A stretch of 64,000 nt of DNA from DATARH01 sp036489765 (GCA_036489765.1 DASXFE010000114.1:1-64000), one strand, 5' to 3'. Counted from the stretch's first letter, positions 24,696 through 33,355 are shown. Numbers and translations: made by a program. The notes: generated from the letters alone by a model not told the origin.

Positions 24696-26735
24696 ATGGA
24701 ACAGACACGGAACGATGGGCACCTTGCGCCCTCGGTGCTGGAGGCGCTGAACCCGGCGCAGCGCCGCGCGGTCGAGCATCCTGCGGACCGGCCGCTCTTG
24801 ATCGCCGCCGGCGCCGGCACCGGCAAGACCAAGACGCTGACCCATCGCGTCGCCCGCCTGATCCTCGACGGTACCGACCCGCGCCGCATCCTGCTCCTCA
24901 CCTTCAGCCGCCGCGCCGCGATCGAGATGACGCGGCGGGCCCAGGCGGTGCTGTCCGGCTGGCGCGGCCAAGGCAGCGACGGCGCGCTGCTGCCGTGGTC
25001 GGGCACATTCCACGCGATCGGCAACCGGATGCTGCGCGCGCATGCCGACGCGCTTGGCCTCGACCCCAATTTCACGGTGCTGGACCGCGCCGACGCCGCC
25101 GATCTGATGGATCTCGTCCGCCACGACGAGGGCCTGTCGCGCACCAAATCGCGCTTTCCGAAAAAGGGTACCTGCCTCGCGATCTATTCCTACACGGTCA
25201 ACGCCGGCTGCCCGCTCGCCGAGACGCTGGAAGGCGGGTTCCCGTGGTGCCTCGACTGGGAGCATGAGCTGAAGCGCCTCTTCCGCGCCTATGTCGCCGC
25301 CAAGCAGCGCGACAGCGTGTTCGACTACGACGACCTCCTGCTCTACTGGCGCGAGGCCCTCTCGGCGCCGGGGCTGGCGGCGCAGATGCGCCGCCGCTTC
25401 GACCACATCCTCGTCGACGAGTACCAGGACACCAACACGATCCAGGCCGCGATCCTGACGGCGCTCGCCCCCGACGGCGCGGGCCTCACCGTCGTCGGTG
25501 ACGACGCCCAGTCGATCTATGGCTTCCGCGCCGCGACCGTGCGCAACATCCTCGATTTTCCCGGTCTTTTCTCGCCGCCGGCAAATGTCGTCGCGCTGGA
25601 GCAGAACTACCGCTCGACGCAGCCGATCCTCGCCGCCGCCAACGCCGTCATCGCCCGCGCCGGCGAGGGCATTGCGAAGACATTGCATTCGTCGCGTCCT
25701 TCGGCCGAGCTCCCCTATCTTGTCGCCGCCGCCGACGAGGTCGGGCAGGCCGACTACATCGCCGACCGCATCCTCGACAACCGCGAGGCCGGGATCGATC
25801 TCCGCCGCCAGGCCGTGCTCTTCCGCACCTCGCACCACAGTTCGCTGCTCGAATTGGAGCTCGCCCGCCGCAACATCCCGTTCTGCAAATATGGCGGGCT
25901 CAAATTCGTCGAAGCCGCGCACGTCAAGGATCTGCTGGCGATCCTGCGCTGGGCCGAAAACCCGCGCGACGCGATCGCCGCGTTTCGCACGCTGCAACTC
26001 CTCCCCGGCGTCGGCCCCGCGACCGCGCGCAAGGCGCTTGATCATGAAGGAGAGTTGGCGGATTTCGCCCCACCCGCCGCCGCCCAGCTCGATTGGCCCG
26101 GGATGTGCCGGATGCTCAGCGACCTCCGCCGCGGCACGAAATGGGAGGGGCAGATCGGCCGCGCCCGCTCGTGGTACCAGCCGCATCTCGAACGGCTTTA
26201 CGATTATGCCGGCGCCCGCGGCGGCGATCTCGACCAGCTCGAGCAGATCGCGGCGACGCACAAGACCCGATCCGGCTTCCTGACCGACCTCACCCTCGAC
26301 CCGCCGGAGGCGAGCGGCGTCGAAAGCGGCAAGCCCGGCCTCGACGAGGACTACCTGATCCTGTCGACGATCCATTCGGCGAAGGGCCAGGAGTGGGATG
26401 TGGTGTTCGTGCTCAACCTCGTCGACGGCTGCATCCCGTCGGACATGAGCACCGGCAAGCCGGCCCAGATCGACGAGGAACGCCGCCTCCTCTACGTCGC
26501 GATGACCCGCGCCCGCGACCGCCTCGAACTCGTCCACCCCCTGCGCTTCTTCAAGACCCAACAGCACCGCATGGGCCACGCCCACATGCTGGCGCCACGG
26601 TCGCGGTTCCTGCCCGACGAGCTGTTGCACCTGTTCACCCGCCGCGACACGCTGGCTGCGGTGCAGGAAGACGCGGTGGTGCCGGCGGTGAGTGCAGTGG
26701 ATATCGGAGCGAGGCTGCGGGCGGCGTGGGCCTAG
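24696..26735 (+). CDS. UvrD/PcrA/Rep-type ATP-dependent DNA helicase
   Basis: A 679-residue superfamily 1 helicase. Motifs in order: Q-motif LNPAQRRAVEH, Walker A AGAGTGKTKTLTHRV, motif Ia LTFSRRAA, motif II VDEYQDTN, motif III VVGDDAQSIYGFRAA, motif IV LEQNYRST, motif V STIHSAKGQEWDVVFV and motif VI RLLYVAMTRARDRL. It would unwind 3'-tailed DNA in repair or replication restart. It is slightly shorter than UvrD (~720 residues), ending soon after motif VI, and resembles the family-UvrD paralogs of Alphaproteobacteria. ATG 24696 precedes the Q-motif by about 20 residues. No operon partner; it is flanked by repeats. Confidence 0.93.
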   Translation: MEQTRNDGHLAPSVLEALNPAQRRAVEHPADRPLLIAAGAGTGKTKTLTHRVARLILDGTDPRRILLLTFSRRAAIEMTRRAQAVLSGWRGQGSDGALLPWSGTFHAIGNRMLRAHADALGLDPNFTVLDRADAADLMDLVRHDEGLSRTKSRFPKKGTCLAIYSYTVNAGCPLAETLEGGFPWCLDWEHELKRLFRAYVAAKQRDSVFDYDDLLLYWREALSAPGLAAQMRRRFDHILVDEYQDTNTIQAAILTALAPDGAGLTVVGDDAQSIYGFRAATVRNILDFPGLFSPPANVVALEQNYRSTQPILAAANAVIARAGEGIAKTLHSSRPSAELPYLVAAADEVGQADYIADRILDNREAGIDLRRQAVLFRTSHHSSLLELELARRNIPFCKYGGLKFVEAAHVKDLLAILRWAENPRDAIAAFRTLQLLPGVGPATARKALDHEGELADFAPPAAAQLDWPGMCRMLSDLRRGTKWEGQIGRARSWYQPHLERLYDYAGARGGDLDQLEQIAATHKTRSGFLTDLTLDPPEASGVESGKPGLDEDYLILSTIHSAKGQEWDVVFVLNLVDGCIPSDMSTGKPAQIDEERRLLYVAMTRARDRLELVHPLRFFKTQQHRMGHAHMLAPRSRFLPDELLHLFTRRDTLAAVQEDAVVPAVSAVDIGARLRAAWA

Positions 26736-26736
26736 A

Positions 26737-26871
26737 TGCGTCCTTCGAGACGCCCGCTGCGCGGGCTCCTCAGGATGAGGGGCGAAGGAGCGTGGCCCCC
26801 CGGCCCACAAGTCAATCCTCAACCTACCTCATCCTGAAAAGCGCCCGACAAGGTGCGTTTCGAAGGACGCA
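26737..26871. repeat. 135-base extragenic inverted-repeat element
   Basis: The outer arms TGCGTCCTTCGAGACGC (26737-26753) and GCGTTTCGAAGGACGCA (26855-26871) are inverted repeats with one mismatch. Inside, CTCAGGATGAGG and CCTCATCCTGA form a second inverted pair. The sequence resembles a widespread dispersed element of Rhizobiales-type genomes. It separates the helicase gene from the dienelactone hydrolase-like gene and has no coding potential. Confidence 0.6.
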
Positions 26872-26967
26872 GGGCGCCGCCTCAAGCGGCTGAAACCACG
26901 TGACATCGGCCAGCGTTCGCGCGACCCTCTCGCCGCCATTCGACGCGCCCCTTGGGAGGATCCCCGC

Positions 26968-27699
26968 ATGTACGAAAAGGAAGTCATCGTCACGACCAAA
27001 TACGGCCCGATGCCGAGCTTTGTCGCTTGTCCCGACGGACCGGGGCCGTATCCCGGGATCATCTTCTACATGGACGCGCCGGGCATCCGCGAAGAGCTCA
27101 GGAACATGACGCGCCGCATCGCCCGCGCCGGGTACATGGCGATCCTTCCCGACATGTATTACCGGCTCGGCACGCTGCGCTTCGACGTCGCCCGCCGCGA
27201 CCAGGCGCAGGCGGACGTGTTCCTGGCCGCGATGCGCAGCATCAACAACAAGCTCGTAATGGACGACACCGGCGGCATCCTCGCCTGGCTCGACGCGCAG
27301 GATAAGTGCAAGCCCGGCCCGGTCGGCTGCCTCGGCTATTGCATGAGCGGCCAGTACATCACCGCCGCCGCCGCGACCTATCCGCACCGTATTGCCTCGG
27401 CCGCCTCGCTCTACGGGGTCGGCATCATCACCGACAAGGAGGATTCGCCGCACCTCCACCTCGACAGCATCAAAGGCGAGCTCTACTACGCGTTCGCCGA
27501 GGTGGACCGCAGCGTGCCGGCGAACATCCCGGGCGACCTCGGAAAGCTTCTCTCGAAAACCAACATCAAGCACGAGATCAAGACCTTCCCCGGCACCGAG
27601 CACGGCTTCGCCTTCCCCGAGCGGGCGATCTACGTCCCTGCCGCCGCCGAGGAGACCTGGGACAAGATGTTCGCAATGTGGAAGCGGACGCTGAAATAG
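26968..27699 (+). CDS. Dienelactone hydrolase-family protein
   Basis: A 243-residue alpha/beta hydrolase. The nucleophile is Cys125 in GYCMSGQY, as in dienelactone hydrolases (Cys-His-Asp triad); the His is in GTEHGFAFPE, and the acid is probably in YYAFAEVDRSVP. It acts on a cyclic or activated ester in the cytoplasm; chlorocatechol pathway genes are absent, so the substrate is unknown. GGAGG lies 8 bases before ATG 26968. It seems to be monocistronic, followed by a hairpin at 27727-27761. Confidence 0.85.
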   Translation: MYEKEVIVTTKYGPMPSFVACPDGPGPYPGIIFYMDAPGIREELRNMTRRIARAGYMAILPDMYYRLGTLRFDVARRDQAQADVFLAAMRSINNKLVMDDTGGILAWLDAQDKCKPGPVGCLGYCMSGQYITAAAATYPHRIASAASLYGVGIITDKEDSPHLHLDSIKGELYYAFAEVDRSVPANIPGDLGKLLSKTNIKHEIKTFPGTEHGFAFPERAIYVPAAAEETWDKMFAMWKRTLK

Positions 27700-27726
27700 G
27701 CGACCGTTCTTATCTTGGATCGGCGC

Positions 27727-27761
27727 GGCGCGGCCCGGGCAAAACCCGCCGGGGCCGCGCC
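27727..27761 (+). terminator. GC-rich hairpin after the dienelactone hydrolase gene
   Basis: GGCGCGGCCCGGGC (27727-27740) pairs with GCCGGGGCCGCGCC (27748-27761) around a 7-base loop, with one mismatch. There is only a weak T-run after it (CTTT), so an intrinsic terminator is plausible but not certain. It lies between the hydrolase stop (27699) and the next gene (27780). Confidence 0.45.
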
Positions 27762-27779
27762 CTGGACTTTGGGGCGGCG

Positions 27780-28190
27780 ATGATGCGGGCGTGGATTTTG
27801 GCGGCGGCGTTGGTTCTCGTGGCGGGTGCGGCGAGCGCCGCCGATTGCAGCCGGCCGACACCGGTCGTCTTCGAGCCGGGCAGCTCGTCGGTGACGATCG
27901 CCAACCAGGAATCGAGCTCCGCCGATTGCTATCAGCTCACCGCTCGCGGCAGCCAGCATCTGACGATCACGGTCGACAATGCCGCCGACGACGCGGTGCT
28001 GGCGCTATACGCGCCCGGCTGGGCGGTGAAATGCGACCGCGACGGCGCCTGCGACCTCACGGGCGACCTGTTGAGCGAGGACGACACCAAGACGTGGTCG
28101 GACATCGTGGAGGCCGCCGGAGCCTATCTGATCGTCGTCGACAACTCGAAGAGCGGCGCCGACTACGAGCTCACGGTCGAGATGCAATAG
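27780..28190 (+). CDS. Small secreted protein of unknown function
   Basis: A 136-residue protein with a Sec signal peptide (MRAWILAAALVLVAGAASA, cleaved near residue 20). The mature part has four cysteines (in ADCSRP, ADCYQL, VKCDRD and GACDL) that could form two disulfides, and a beta-rich pattern (HLTITVDNAADDAVLALYAP, GAYLIVVDNSKSGADYEL) like the pre-peptidase C-terminal/beta-sandwich domains of secreted proteins. I do not recognise a specific family. GGGGCGG precedes the paired ATGs at 27780 and 27783. The GST gene starts 19 bases after its stop. Confidence 0.7.
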   Translation: MMRAWILAAALVLVAGAASAADCSRPTPVVFEPGSSSVTIANQESSSADCYQLTARGSQHLTITVDNAADDAVLALYAPGWAVKCDRDGACDLTGDLLSEDDTKTWSDIVEAAGAYLIVVDNSKSGADYELTVEMQ

Positions 28191-28209
28191 CGGCACGAAA
28201 GGACGCGCG

Positions 28210-28818
28210 ATGAACCTCCGCCACAACCCCGCCTCTCCCTATGTCCGCAAGGTCATGGTCACCGCGCATGAGCTCGGATTCGCCGAAAGGATCGAGCTGT
28301 TGTCGACCGCAGTGAGCCCGGTCGAGACCAACGCGACGCTCGCCGCCGAAAACCCGCTGATGAAGATCCCGGCGCTGACGACCGATGACGGTCAGGTGCT
28401 GTTCGATTCGCCGGTAATCTGCGAATACCTCGACAGCCTCGCCGGCGGCGGCAAGGTGTTCCCGGCCTCGGGCAAGGCGCGCTGGACGGCGCTCTGCCAG
28501 CAGGCGCTCGGCGACGGCATCCTCGACGCCCTCATTCTCTGCCGTTACGAGATCGCCGCTCGGCCCGAGGACAAGCGCCACGCCGCCTGGACCGACGGCC
28601 AGATGCGCAAAGCCCATCAGGGCATCGCCGCGCTCGAACGGGAAGACCTCTCGGGCCCGCGCACGATCGGCGTGATCACCGCCGGCTGCGTCCTCGGCTA
28701 TATCGATTTCCGCTTCCCGAACGACGGCTGGCGCACCCGCCACCCGAAACTGGCCGAGTGGTACAAGGCGGCCGAAGCGCTCCCCTCGATGCAGGCGACC
28801 AGACCGCCGGCGGGGTAA
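28210..28818 (+). CDS. Glutathione S-transferase family protein
   Basis: A 202-residue cytoplasmic GST-like protein. The N-terminal thioredoxin-fold half has SPYVRKVMVTAHELG, PLMKIPAL with the cis-Pro, and the glutathione-contact DSPVICEYLD. The helical C-terminal half contains GCVLGYIDFRFP, the N-capping-box region. No Cys active site is seen; Ser9 in NPASPYVRK is the likely catalytic residue, as in the FrmA/YghU-like bacterial group. It follows the secreted protein by 19 bases and converges on the DUF488 gene. Confidence 0.88.
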   Translation: MNLRHNPASPYVRKVMVTAHELGFAERIELLSTAVSPVETNATLAAENPLMKIPALTTDDGQVLFDSPVICEYLDSLAGGGKVFPASGKARWTALCQQALGDGILDALILCRYEIAARPEDKRHAAWTDGQMRKAHQGIAALEREDLSGPRTIGVITAGCVLGYIDFRFPNDGWRTRHPKLAEWYKAAEALPSMQATRPPAG

Positions 28819-29358
28819 TCAGATCAGTGTCCCCTGCGCCGCCGGGTAGAGGATCGTCCCATCCGCCTGCGGCTCGGCGCCTGGGGTCAGCGTCGCGGGC
28901 TCGATCTTGCCGTGGTCCATGATGTGCCGAACCTGGATCCCGGCGGCGAGAAGGTAGTCGGCGACGATCCGTCGATGGCACCGCCACCACACCGCCTCGG
29001 CACACATGACCGCCGGCACCTGCTCGCGCCCGAGCCCGACCAGTTCGTCGAGCCCCGCCCGAAACGCCGGCGTCAGCGCGTAATCCGCATAAGCCTGAAA
29101 CGCCTCGTTCCGCCACGCCCCGTTGGGCGAAGGCCCCGCCCCCTTCGGCCGATGCCGCAACCCGCCGAGCGCCCCCATATGCCGATACCCGATCCCCGCC
29201 TCCGCCAGCGGCGCCGGGAGGGCATCGGTATTGAATTGCGGGTTGTAGCGAGAGCGCGGCACGGTGCGGACATCGACCAGCAGATCGACCCCGGCTTCGC
29301 GCAGGAGTGCGACGAGATCGCCCGCCGAACGGGTGGAATGGCCGATCGTAAAGATCAT
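28819..29358 (-). CDS. DUF488 family protein
   Basis: A 179-residue protein of the DUF488 family. TIGHSTRSAGDLVALLREAG opens the domain, LVDVRTVPRSRYNPQFN follows, and the conserved cysteine motif is CAEAVWWRCHRRIVADYL. The biochemical role of the family is not known. ATG 29358 begins exactly at the family N-terminus; a longer start at 29397 would overlap the neighbouring broken gene. It begins 28 bases after that gene's stop (29387). Confidence 0.85.
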   Translation of the reverse strand: MIFTIGHSTRSAGDLVALLREAGVDLLVDVRTVPRSRYNPQFNTDALPAPLAEAGIGYRHMGALGGLRHRPKGAGPSPNGAWRNEAFQAYADYALTPAFRAGLDELVGLGREQVPAVMCAEAVWWRCHRRIVADYLLAAGIQVRHIMDHGKIEPATLTPGAEPQADGTILYPAAQGTLI

Positions 29359-29386
29359 GGAGTTCGCGCCGATGAGCTTCGGTTTG

Positions 29387-29835
29387 CTACCCAGCATCCG
29401 GGATCGCGTCGAACTCGGGGTCCGGCCGAGCGATGTAATCCATCAAGGCCCGGTAATCTTTCGCCACATAAGCAGGTCCGATTGAGTGTGCGCAGTCCTC
29501 GGGCACGTGATCGACAACCGAAGCATGTGTGACCGCGAGCGATGGTCGGGTATCGGGCCAGATGATCGCTGATCCCGTACGTTCGGCTAATTCGTGTATG
29601 TCAGCGAACATCATGTCGCCGCCAAAATTCGTGAACATAATACAATTTATCTCGTCGTCATCCCGGCCATAGATTTCACCGCCACTGCCATCCGGATATT
29701 TCACATTGCTCAGTGGGTAATCGGGCTTTACAGCGTTCGACCAAATATCTCTTCAAACAGAGCGCGCTTGAACGTGGCCTTCTCGCCGTCGCGAAAGCAC
29801 GTGACGAAAAGATCGAAGGCCACGTCCGTGCTCAA
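29387..29835 (-). pseudogene. Frameshifted hypothetical gene downstream of phaB
   Basis: Two frames read as one ~145-residue protein if a single base is restored near 29740. The first part starts at TTG 29835 and reads STDVAFDLFVTCFRDGEKAT then FKRALFEEIFG; it hits a stop after GRTL. One frame over, SNAVKPDYPLSNVKYPDGSG continues directly and runs to the stop at 29387. The TTG overlaps the phaB stop (TTGA), which supports the start and shows it belonged to the phaB transcript. I do not recognise the family. Its position behind phaB need not imply a role in PHB. It may be a real pseudogene or a one-base assembly error. Confidence 0.6.
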
Positions 29836-30554
29836 TACATATGCTGACCGCCGTTCACCGACAGCGTCGAGCCGGTGATGAAATCGGCTTCGTCAGCCAC
29901 CAAGAACATCACCGTCCTCGCAATGTCCTCGGCTTTTCCCAGCCGGCCGACAGGGATGCGGGCAACGATCTTCTCCAGCACATCGGCAGGGACGGCGCGG
30001 ACCATTTCGGTGTCGACGTAGCCGGGGGCGACGGCGTTGACCGTGATCCCGCGGTTCGCGCATTCCTGGGCGAGCGCCTTCGTAAAGCCGTGGATGCCCG
30101 ATTTGGCGGCCGCGTAGTTGACCTGGCCGTATTGCCCCGCCTGGCCGTTGATCGAGCCGATATTGACGATCCGGCCAAAGCGGCGGTCGCGCATCCCGTC
30201 GATGACGGCGCGGGACATGTTAAAGCACGACGACAGGTTGGTTTTAATAACCTCCTGCCAATGCTCGAAACTCATCCGGTGCATTGTCGTGTCGCGGGTG
30301 ATCCCGGCATTGTTGACGAGCACCTCGATCGGGCCCAATTCGGCTTCGATCGCCTTGACGCCCTCGGCGCAGGCCTCGTGGTTGCCGACGTCGAATTTGT
30401 AGACCGGTATGCCGGTCTCGTCGTGAAAGGTTTTCGCCATCGCGTCGTCTCGGCCGTAATTGGCCGCGACCTTGTAGCCCTCATCCTTGAGTGCGACCGC
30501 GATCGCCCGGCCGATGCCGCGCGTTCCGCCGGTCACCACCGCCACCCTCGGCAT
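29832..30554 (-). CDS. phaB: Acetoacetyl-CoA reductase
   Basis: A 240-residue short-chain dehydrogenase that reduces acetoacetyl-CoA to (R)-3-hydroxybutyryl-CoA with NADPH for PHB synthesis. The cofactor motif is GGTRGIGRAI, with NNAGITRDTTMHRMS, the serine in NIGSINGQAGQYG, and the YxxxK in VNYAAAKSG. PGYVDTEMV and the C-terminal LSVNGGQHMY are typical of PhaB. ATG 30554 is preceded by GGGAGGGAG. It lies about 110 bases downstream of phaA on the same strand. Confidence 0.94.
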   Translation of the reverse strand: MPRVAVVTGGTRGIGRAIAVALKDEGYKVAANYGRDDAMAKTFHDETGIPVYKFDVGNHEACAEGVKAIEAELGPIEVLVNNAGITRDTTMHRMSFEHWQEVIKTNLSSCFNMSRAVIDGMRDRRFGRIVNIGSINGQAGQYGQVNYAAAKSGIHGFTKALAQECANRGITVNAVAPGYVDTEMVRAVPADVLEKIVARIPVGRLGKAEDIARTVMFLVADEADFITGSTLSVNGGQHMY

Positions 30555-30639
30555 GGCTCCCTCCCGAGATGTAAATCCGTCGCCGCGCACCGACCGCACG
30601 GCCTGTGTTTAACCTTCCTGCCGCAAGGTCAATCGCGAG

Positions 30640-30662
30640 CCAAGCGTCTTTCAAACGCTTGG
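30640..30662 (-). terminator. Hairpin between phaA and phaB
   Basis: CCAAGCGT (30640-30647) and ACGCTTGG (30655-30662) form an 8-base stem with a 7-base loop, just after the phaA stop. A further overlapping pair (GGCGCG/CGCGCC) surrounds the stop codon. There is no T-run, so it may attenuate or process the phaA-phaB transcript instead of ending it. Confidence 0.4.
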
Positions 30663-30666
30663 CGCG

Positions 30667-31842
30667 CTAGTCGCGCGCCAAGCACATCGCAATTCCCATG
30701 CCGCCTCCGATGCACAACGTCGCCAGCGCCTTTTTGGCGTCGCGCTTTTGCATCTCGTATAGCAGCGTCACCAGCACCCGTGCGCCCGAGGCGCCGATCG
30801 GATGACCCAGCGCGATCGCGCCGCCGTTGACGTTGACCCTTTGCGTGTCCCAGCCGAGGTCCTTGTTGACCGCGCAGGCTTGCGCGGCAAAGGCCTCGTT
30901 GGCCTCGATCAGGTCGAGCTCGCCCGCCGACCACCCTGCCCGCTGCAGGGCGAGCCGGCTCGCCGGAATGGGGCCGGTGCCCATGATTGCCGGATCGACC
31001 CCGGCCGTCGCCCACGACACGATCCGCGCGAGCGGCTTGACCCCACGCTTCGCCGCCGCGTCGGCGGTCATCAGCACGACCGCGGCGCCGCCGTCATTGA
31101 TGCCCGAGGCGTTGCCGGCGGTCACGGTGCCGTTCTTGTCGAAGGCCGGGCGCAGCTTTGCCAACACCTCGACCGTAGTGCCGTGCTTCGGGTGCTCGTC
31201 CATATCGACGACCGTGTCGCCGCGCCGGGAGGAGACCGCCACCGGCACGATCTCGTCCTTGAACCGGCCCGATTTCTGCGCCGCCTCGGCCTTGGACTGC
31301 GACCAGGCGGCGAACTCGTCCTGCTGTTCGCGCGTGATCTGCCAGCGCTGGGCGACGTTCTCGGCGGTGTTGCCCATGTGGTAGCCGTTAAACGCGTCCC
31401 ACAGGCCGTCCCTGATCATCGTGTCGACGAGCTCGCCCGAGCCCATCTTGACGCCGTTCCGGAGGTAGATGCAGTGCGGCGCCTGGCTCATGCTTTCCTG
31501 CCCGCCGGCGACGACGATGTCGCTGTCGCCATTACGGATCGCCTGATAGCCGAGTGCGACCGTGCGGAGCCCCGAGCCGCAGAGCTGGTTCACGCCATAA
31601 GCCGTCGTCTCGTACGGGATGCCGGCCCCGATCGCGGCTTGACGGGCCGGGTTCTGGCCTTCGCCCGCGCTGAGGATCTGGCCCATGATCACTTCGCTGA
31701 CCTCGCGCGCATCGACCCCGGCGCGCTTGAGCGCCTCGACGATCGCCACTTCGCCGAGCTTGTGCGCAGGGAGGCTCGCCAACCCGCCGCTGAACGTGCC
31801 GACCGGGGTGCGGGCGGCGCCGGCGATGACGATCTCGTTCAT
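30667..31842 (-). CDS. phaA: Acetyl-CoA acetyltransferase (beta-ketothiolase)
   Basis: A 391-residue biosynthetic thiolase that condenses two acetyl-CoA molecules. The nucleophilic Cys88 lies in NQLCGSGLRTVALG, GGQESMSQAPH is present, the catalytic His is in GGAIALGHPIGASGAR, and the second Cys (about 377) in CIGGGMGIAM. Length and motifs match PhaA. ATG 31842 is preceded by AGGAGAG. It is the first gene of the phaA-phaB transcript and divergent from phaR. Confidence 0.95.
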   Translation of the reverse strand: MNEIVIAGAARTPVGTFSGGLASLPAHKLGEVAIVEALKRAGVDAREVSEVIMGQILSAGEGQNPARQAAIGAGIPYETTAYGVNQLCGSGLRTVALGYQAIRNGDSDIVVAGGQESMSQAPHCIYLRNGVKMGSGELVDTMIRDGLWDAFNGYHMGNTAENVAQRWQITREQQDEFAAWSQSKAEAAQKSGRFKDEIVPVAVSSRRGDTVVDMDEHPKHGTTVEVLAKLRPAFDKNGTVTAGNASGINDGGAAVVLMTADAAAKRGVKPLARIVSWATAGVDPAIMGTGPIPASRLALQRAGWSAGELDLIEANEAFAAQACAVNKDLGWDTQRVNVNGGAIALGHPIGASGARVLVTLLYEMQKRDAKKALATLCIGGGMGIAMCLARD

Positions 31843-32044
31843 TGGGCTCTCCTGGGTGCGATCGTAGGTACGGATGTGGGTCGAAAACGCGACTGTAAAT
31901 GCGCCCTGCCGCCGAAGTCCAGCCGGCGCACCGCGCGTTTCGCCGGGCAAAGGGGAAACCACCCTGCATCTTTGCTGCGCCACGGTGCCGCAATCGCTAT
32001 ATTGTTGCAGAGCAGCATTGCGCTGTCGGCGGGACGACCAAGTC
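31843..32044. promoter_or_regulatory. phaA/phaR divergent promoter region
   Basis: A 202-base gap between divergent starts that must contain both promoters. Near phaR, CGCAAT (about 31989) and ATTGCG (about 32017) bracket an AT-rich TATATTG and the TGCAGAGCAGCA run, which is rich in the TGC/GCA half-sites known for PhaR binding in other Alphaproteobacteria. Autoregulation by PhaR is an inference. Confidence 0.4.
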
Positions 32045-32650
32045 ATGAGCACATCAGTGGGCGGGCAGACGGGCGAGACAAAGCCGATCACCGTCAAGAA
32101 ATACGCCAACCGGAGGCTCTACAACACCGCGACCAGCAGCTATGTGACGCTCGAAGACCTCGCCAAATTGATCAAGGATGGCGGCGATTTCGTCGTCCAG
32201 GACGCCAAGACCGGCGAGGACATCACCCGGTCGGTCCTTACCCAGATCATCGTCGAGCAGGAGCAGAAGGGCCAGAACCTGCTGCCGATCAACTTCCTGC
32301 GCCAGCTCATCGGATTCTACGGCGACAGCATGCAATTCCTCGTGCCCGGTTATCTCGAACAGGCGATGGGCTCCTTCGCCCGCAACCAGGAACAGATGCG
32401 CGACAACCTGCGCGCCACCTTCGGCATGTTCCCGTTCGGCCGGTTCGAAGAGATGGGCAAGCAGAACATGGCCATGTTCGAGCGCGCGATGCGGATGATG
32501 TCGCCCTACGCCGCCACGCCCGAGCCCGCCAAAACCCAGACGCCGCCTGCCGCCGCCGAACCCAAGGCGGAGGACCCGAACCTGAAGCGGCTGGAAGCGC
32601 AGATCGAAGCCCTGAAACACCAGCTCGACGAGCTGGGAAAGAAGGCGTGA
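32045..32650 (+). CDS. phaR: PHB synthesis repressor / granule-associated regulator
   Basis: A 201-residue PhaR. The N-terminal DNA-binding PHB_acc_N domain is clear: ITVKKYANRRLYNTATSSYV followed by TLEDLAKLIKDGGDFVVQDA. One PHB_acc domain follows (LLPINFLRQLIGFYGDSMQF, LEQAMGSF). The C-terminus is a Pro/Ala linker and a coiled coil (LKRLEAQIEALKHQLDELG). PhaR binds PHB granules and represses phasin genes when free. It is divergent from phaA, the usual alphaproteobacterial arrangement. PHB synthase (phaC) is not in the window. Confidence 0.94.
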   Translation: MSTSVGGQTGETKPITVKKYANRRLYNTATSSYVTLEDLAKLIKDGGDFVVQDAKTGEDITRSVLTQIIVEQEQKGQNLLPINFLRQLIGFYGDSMQFLVPGYLEQAMGSFARNQEQMRDNLRATFGMFPFGRFEEMGKQNMAMFERAMRMMSPYAATPEPAKTQTPPAAAEPKAEDPNLKRLEAQIEALKHQLDELGKKA

Positions 32651-32676
32651 TCCCTCCCTCAGCTAGAAGGGATCAC
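32647..32676 (+). terminator. Hairpin overlapping the phaR stop
   Basis: GTGATCCCT (32647-32655) and AGGGATCAC (32668-32676) form a perfect 9-base stem that includes the phaR stop codon. No T-run follows. It lies between phaR and the convergent VOC gene ending at 32705 and could act on both strands. Confidence 0.5.
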
Positions 32677-32704
32677 GGGTCAGGGGGTGGAATCGCCGGC
32701 CCTT

Positions 32705-33127
32705 CTAGGGCCGCTCGGCCGGCTCCGCCATCACCATCCAGGTGACGCCGAACTTGTCGGCGACCATACCGAAGCACGGCGAGAAAAACGTCGGCGTCAG
32801 CGGCATCTGCACATTGCCGCCGTCGGCGAGGGCGCTGAACCGCTTTTCGGCCTCGGCCGGGGTCGCCACTGAAAGGGCCAGCGAAATCCCCTTGAAGCCC
32901 TGACCGCCCTGGCAGTCGCCGTCGGTCGCCATCACCACCGTGTCGCCGACCTTGAACTGCGCATGCATGATCTTGTCGTACGACTCTTTGGGGATCTGCG
33001 GCGGGATCGGCTCGGGATGGTCCTTGAACTTCATCTGCATCTCGACCTGGGCGTCGAGCGCCTTCCGGTAAAAGTCGAGCGCCTCCGCGCAGCGACCGCC
33101 AAAGCTCATATAGGACTGCACCTGCAT
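32705..33127 (-). CDS. VOC-family protein, PhnB-like
   Basis: A 140-residue glyoxalase-fold protein of the PhnB/YjdN type. MQVQSYMSFGGRCAEALDFY is the diagnostic N-terminus, with a lengthy middle loop (KESYDKIMHAQFKVGD) and the C-terminal FGVTWMVMAEPAE. Function of the family is unclear. ATG 33127 is preceded by AAAGGAGA. The frame stays open upstream and runs into a beta-lactamase-like remnant; the strong ribosome site shows that translation of this gene starts at 33127. Confidence 0.85.
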   Translation of the reverse strand: MQVQSYMSFGGRCAEALDFYRKALDAQVEMQMKFKDHPEPIPPQIPKESYDKIMHAQFKVGDTVVMATDGDCQGGQGFKGISLALSVATPAEAEKRFSALADGGNVQMPLTPTFFSPCFGMVADKFGVTWMVMAEPAERP

Positions 33128-33349
33128 AGGGTCTCCTTTCGTCAGTCGTGAAATCGACGAGTAAGCCAAGGTCCAGAAATCGCGAAACACATCGGGCGGA
33201 TTCGGCGAGGTCCACGCCCGGCTGGTCAGAATGATCCCGGTCATCTCCTCCGCCGGGTCGGCCTTCCACGACGAGCCGAGCCCGCCGTGCCAGCCGTATT
33301 GGCCAGGGGTCGTCGTCGGGCTTCGTGATTTGTCGGATGCGCCTGTCAT
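33128..33349 (-). pseudogene. C-terminal remnant of a beta-lactamase-like serine hydrolase
   Basis: The translated stretch TPGQYGWHGGLGSSWKADP, then EEMTGIILTSRAW and VFRDFWTLAYSSI, matches the last ~60 residues of class C beta-lactamase-like (EstB-type) esterases, which end in a WTLAYQ-like helix. The catalytic SxxK and YxN parts are missing, the natural stop is lost, and the frame runs into the downstream VOC gene. It is a truncated remnant ending in an AT-rich junction near 33350. Confidence 0.55.
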
Positions 33350-33355
33350 ATAAAA

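Noticed and set aside
24490..24708. Short minus-strand frame encoding a CHCEERSDAAI-like peptide
   Set aside because: It is the well-known mis-translation of a dispersed intergenic repeat, not a protein gene.
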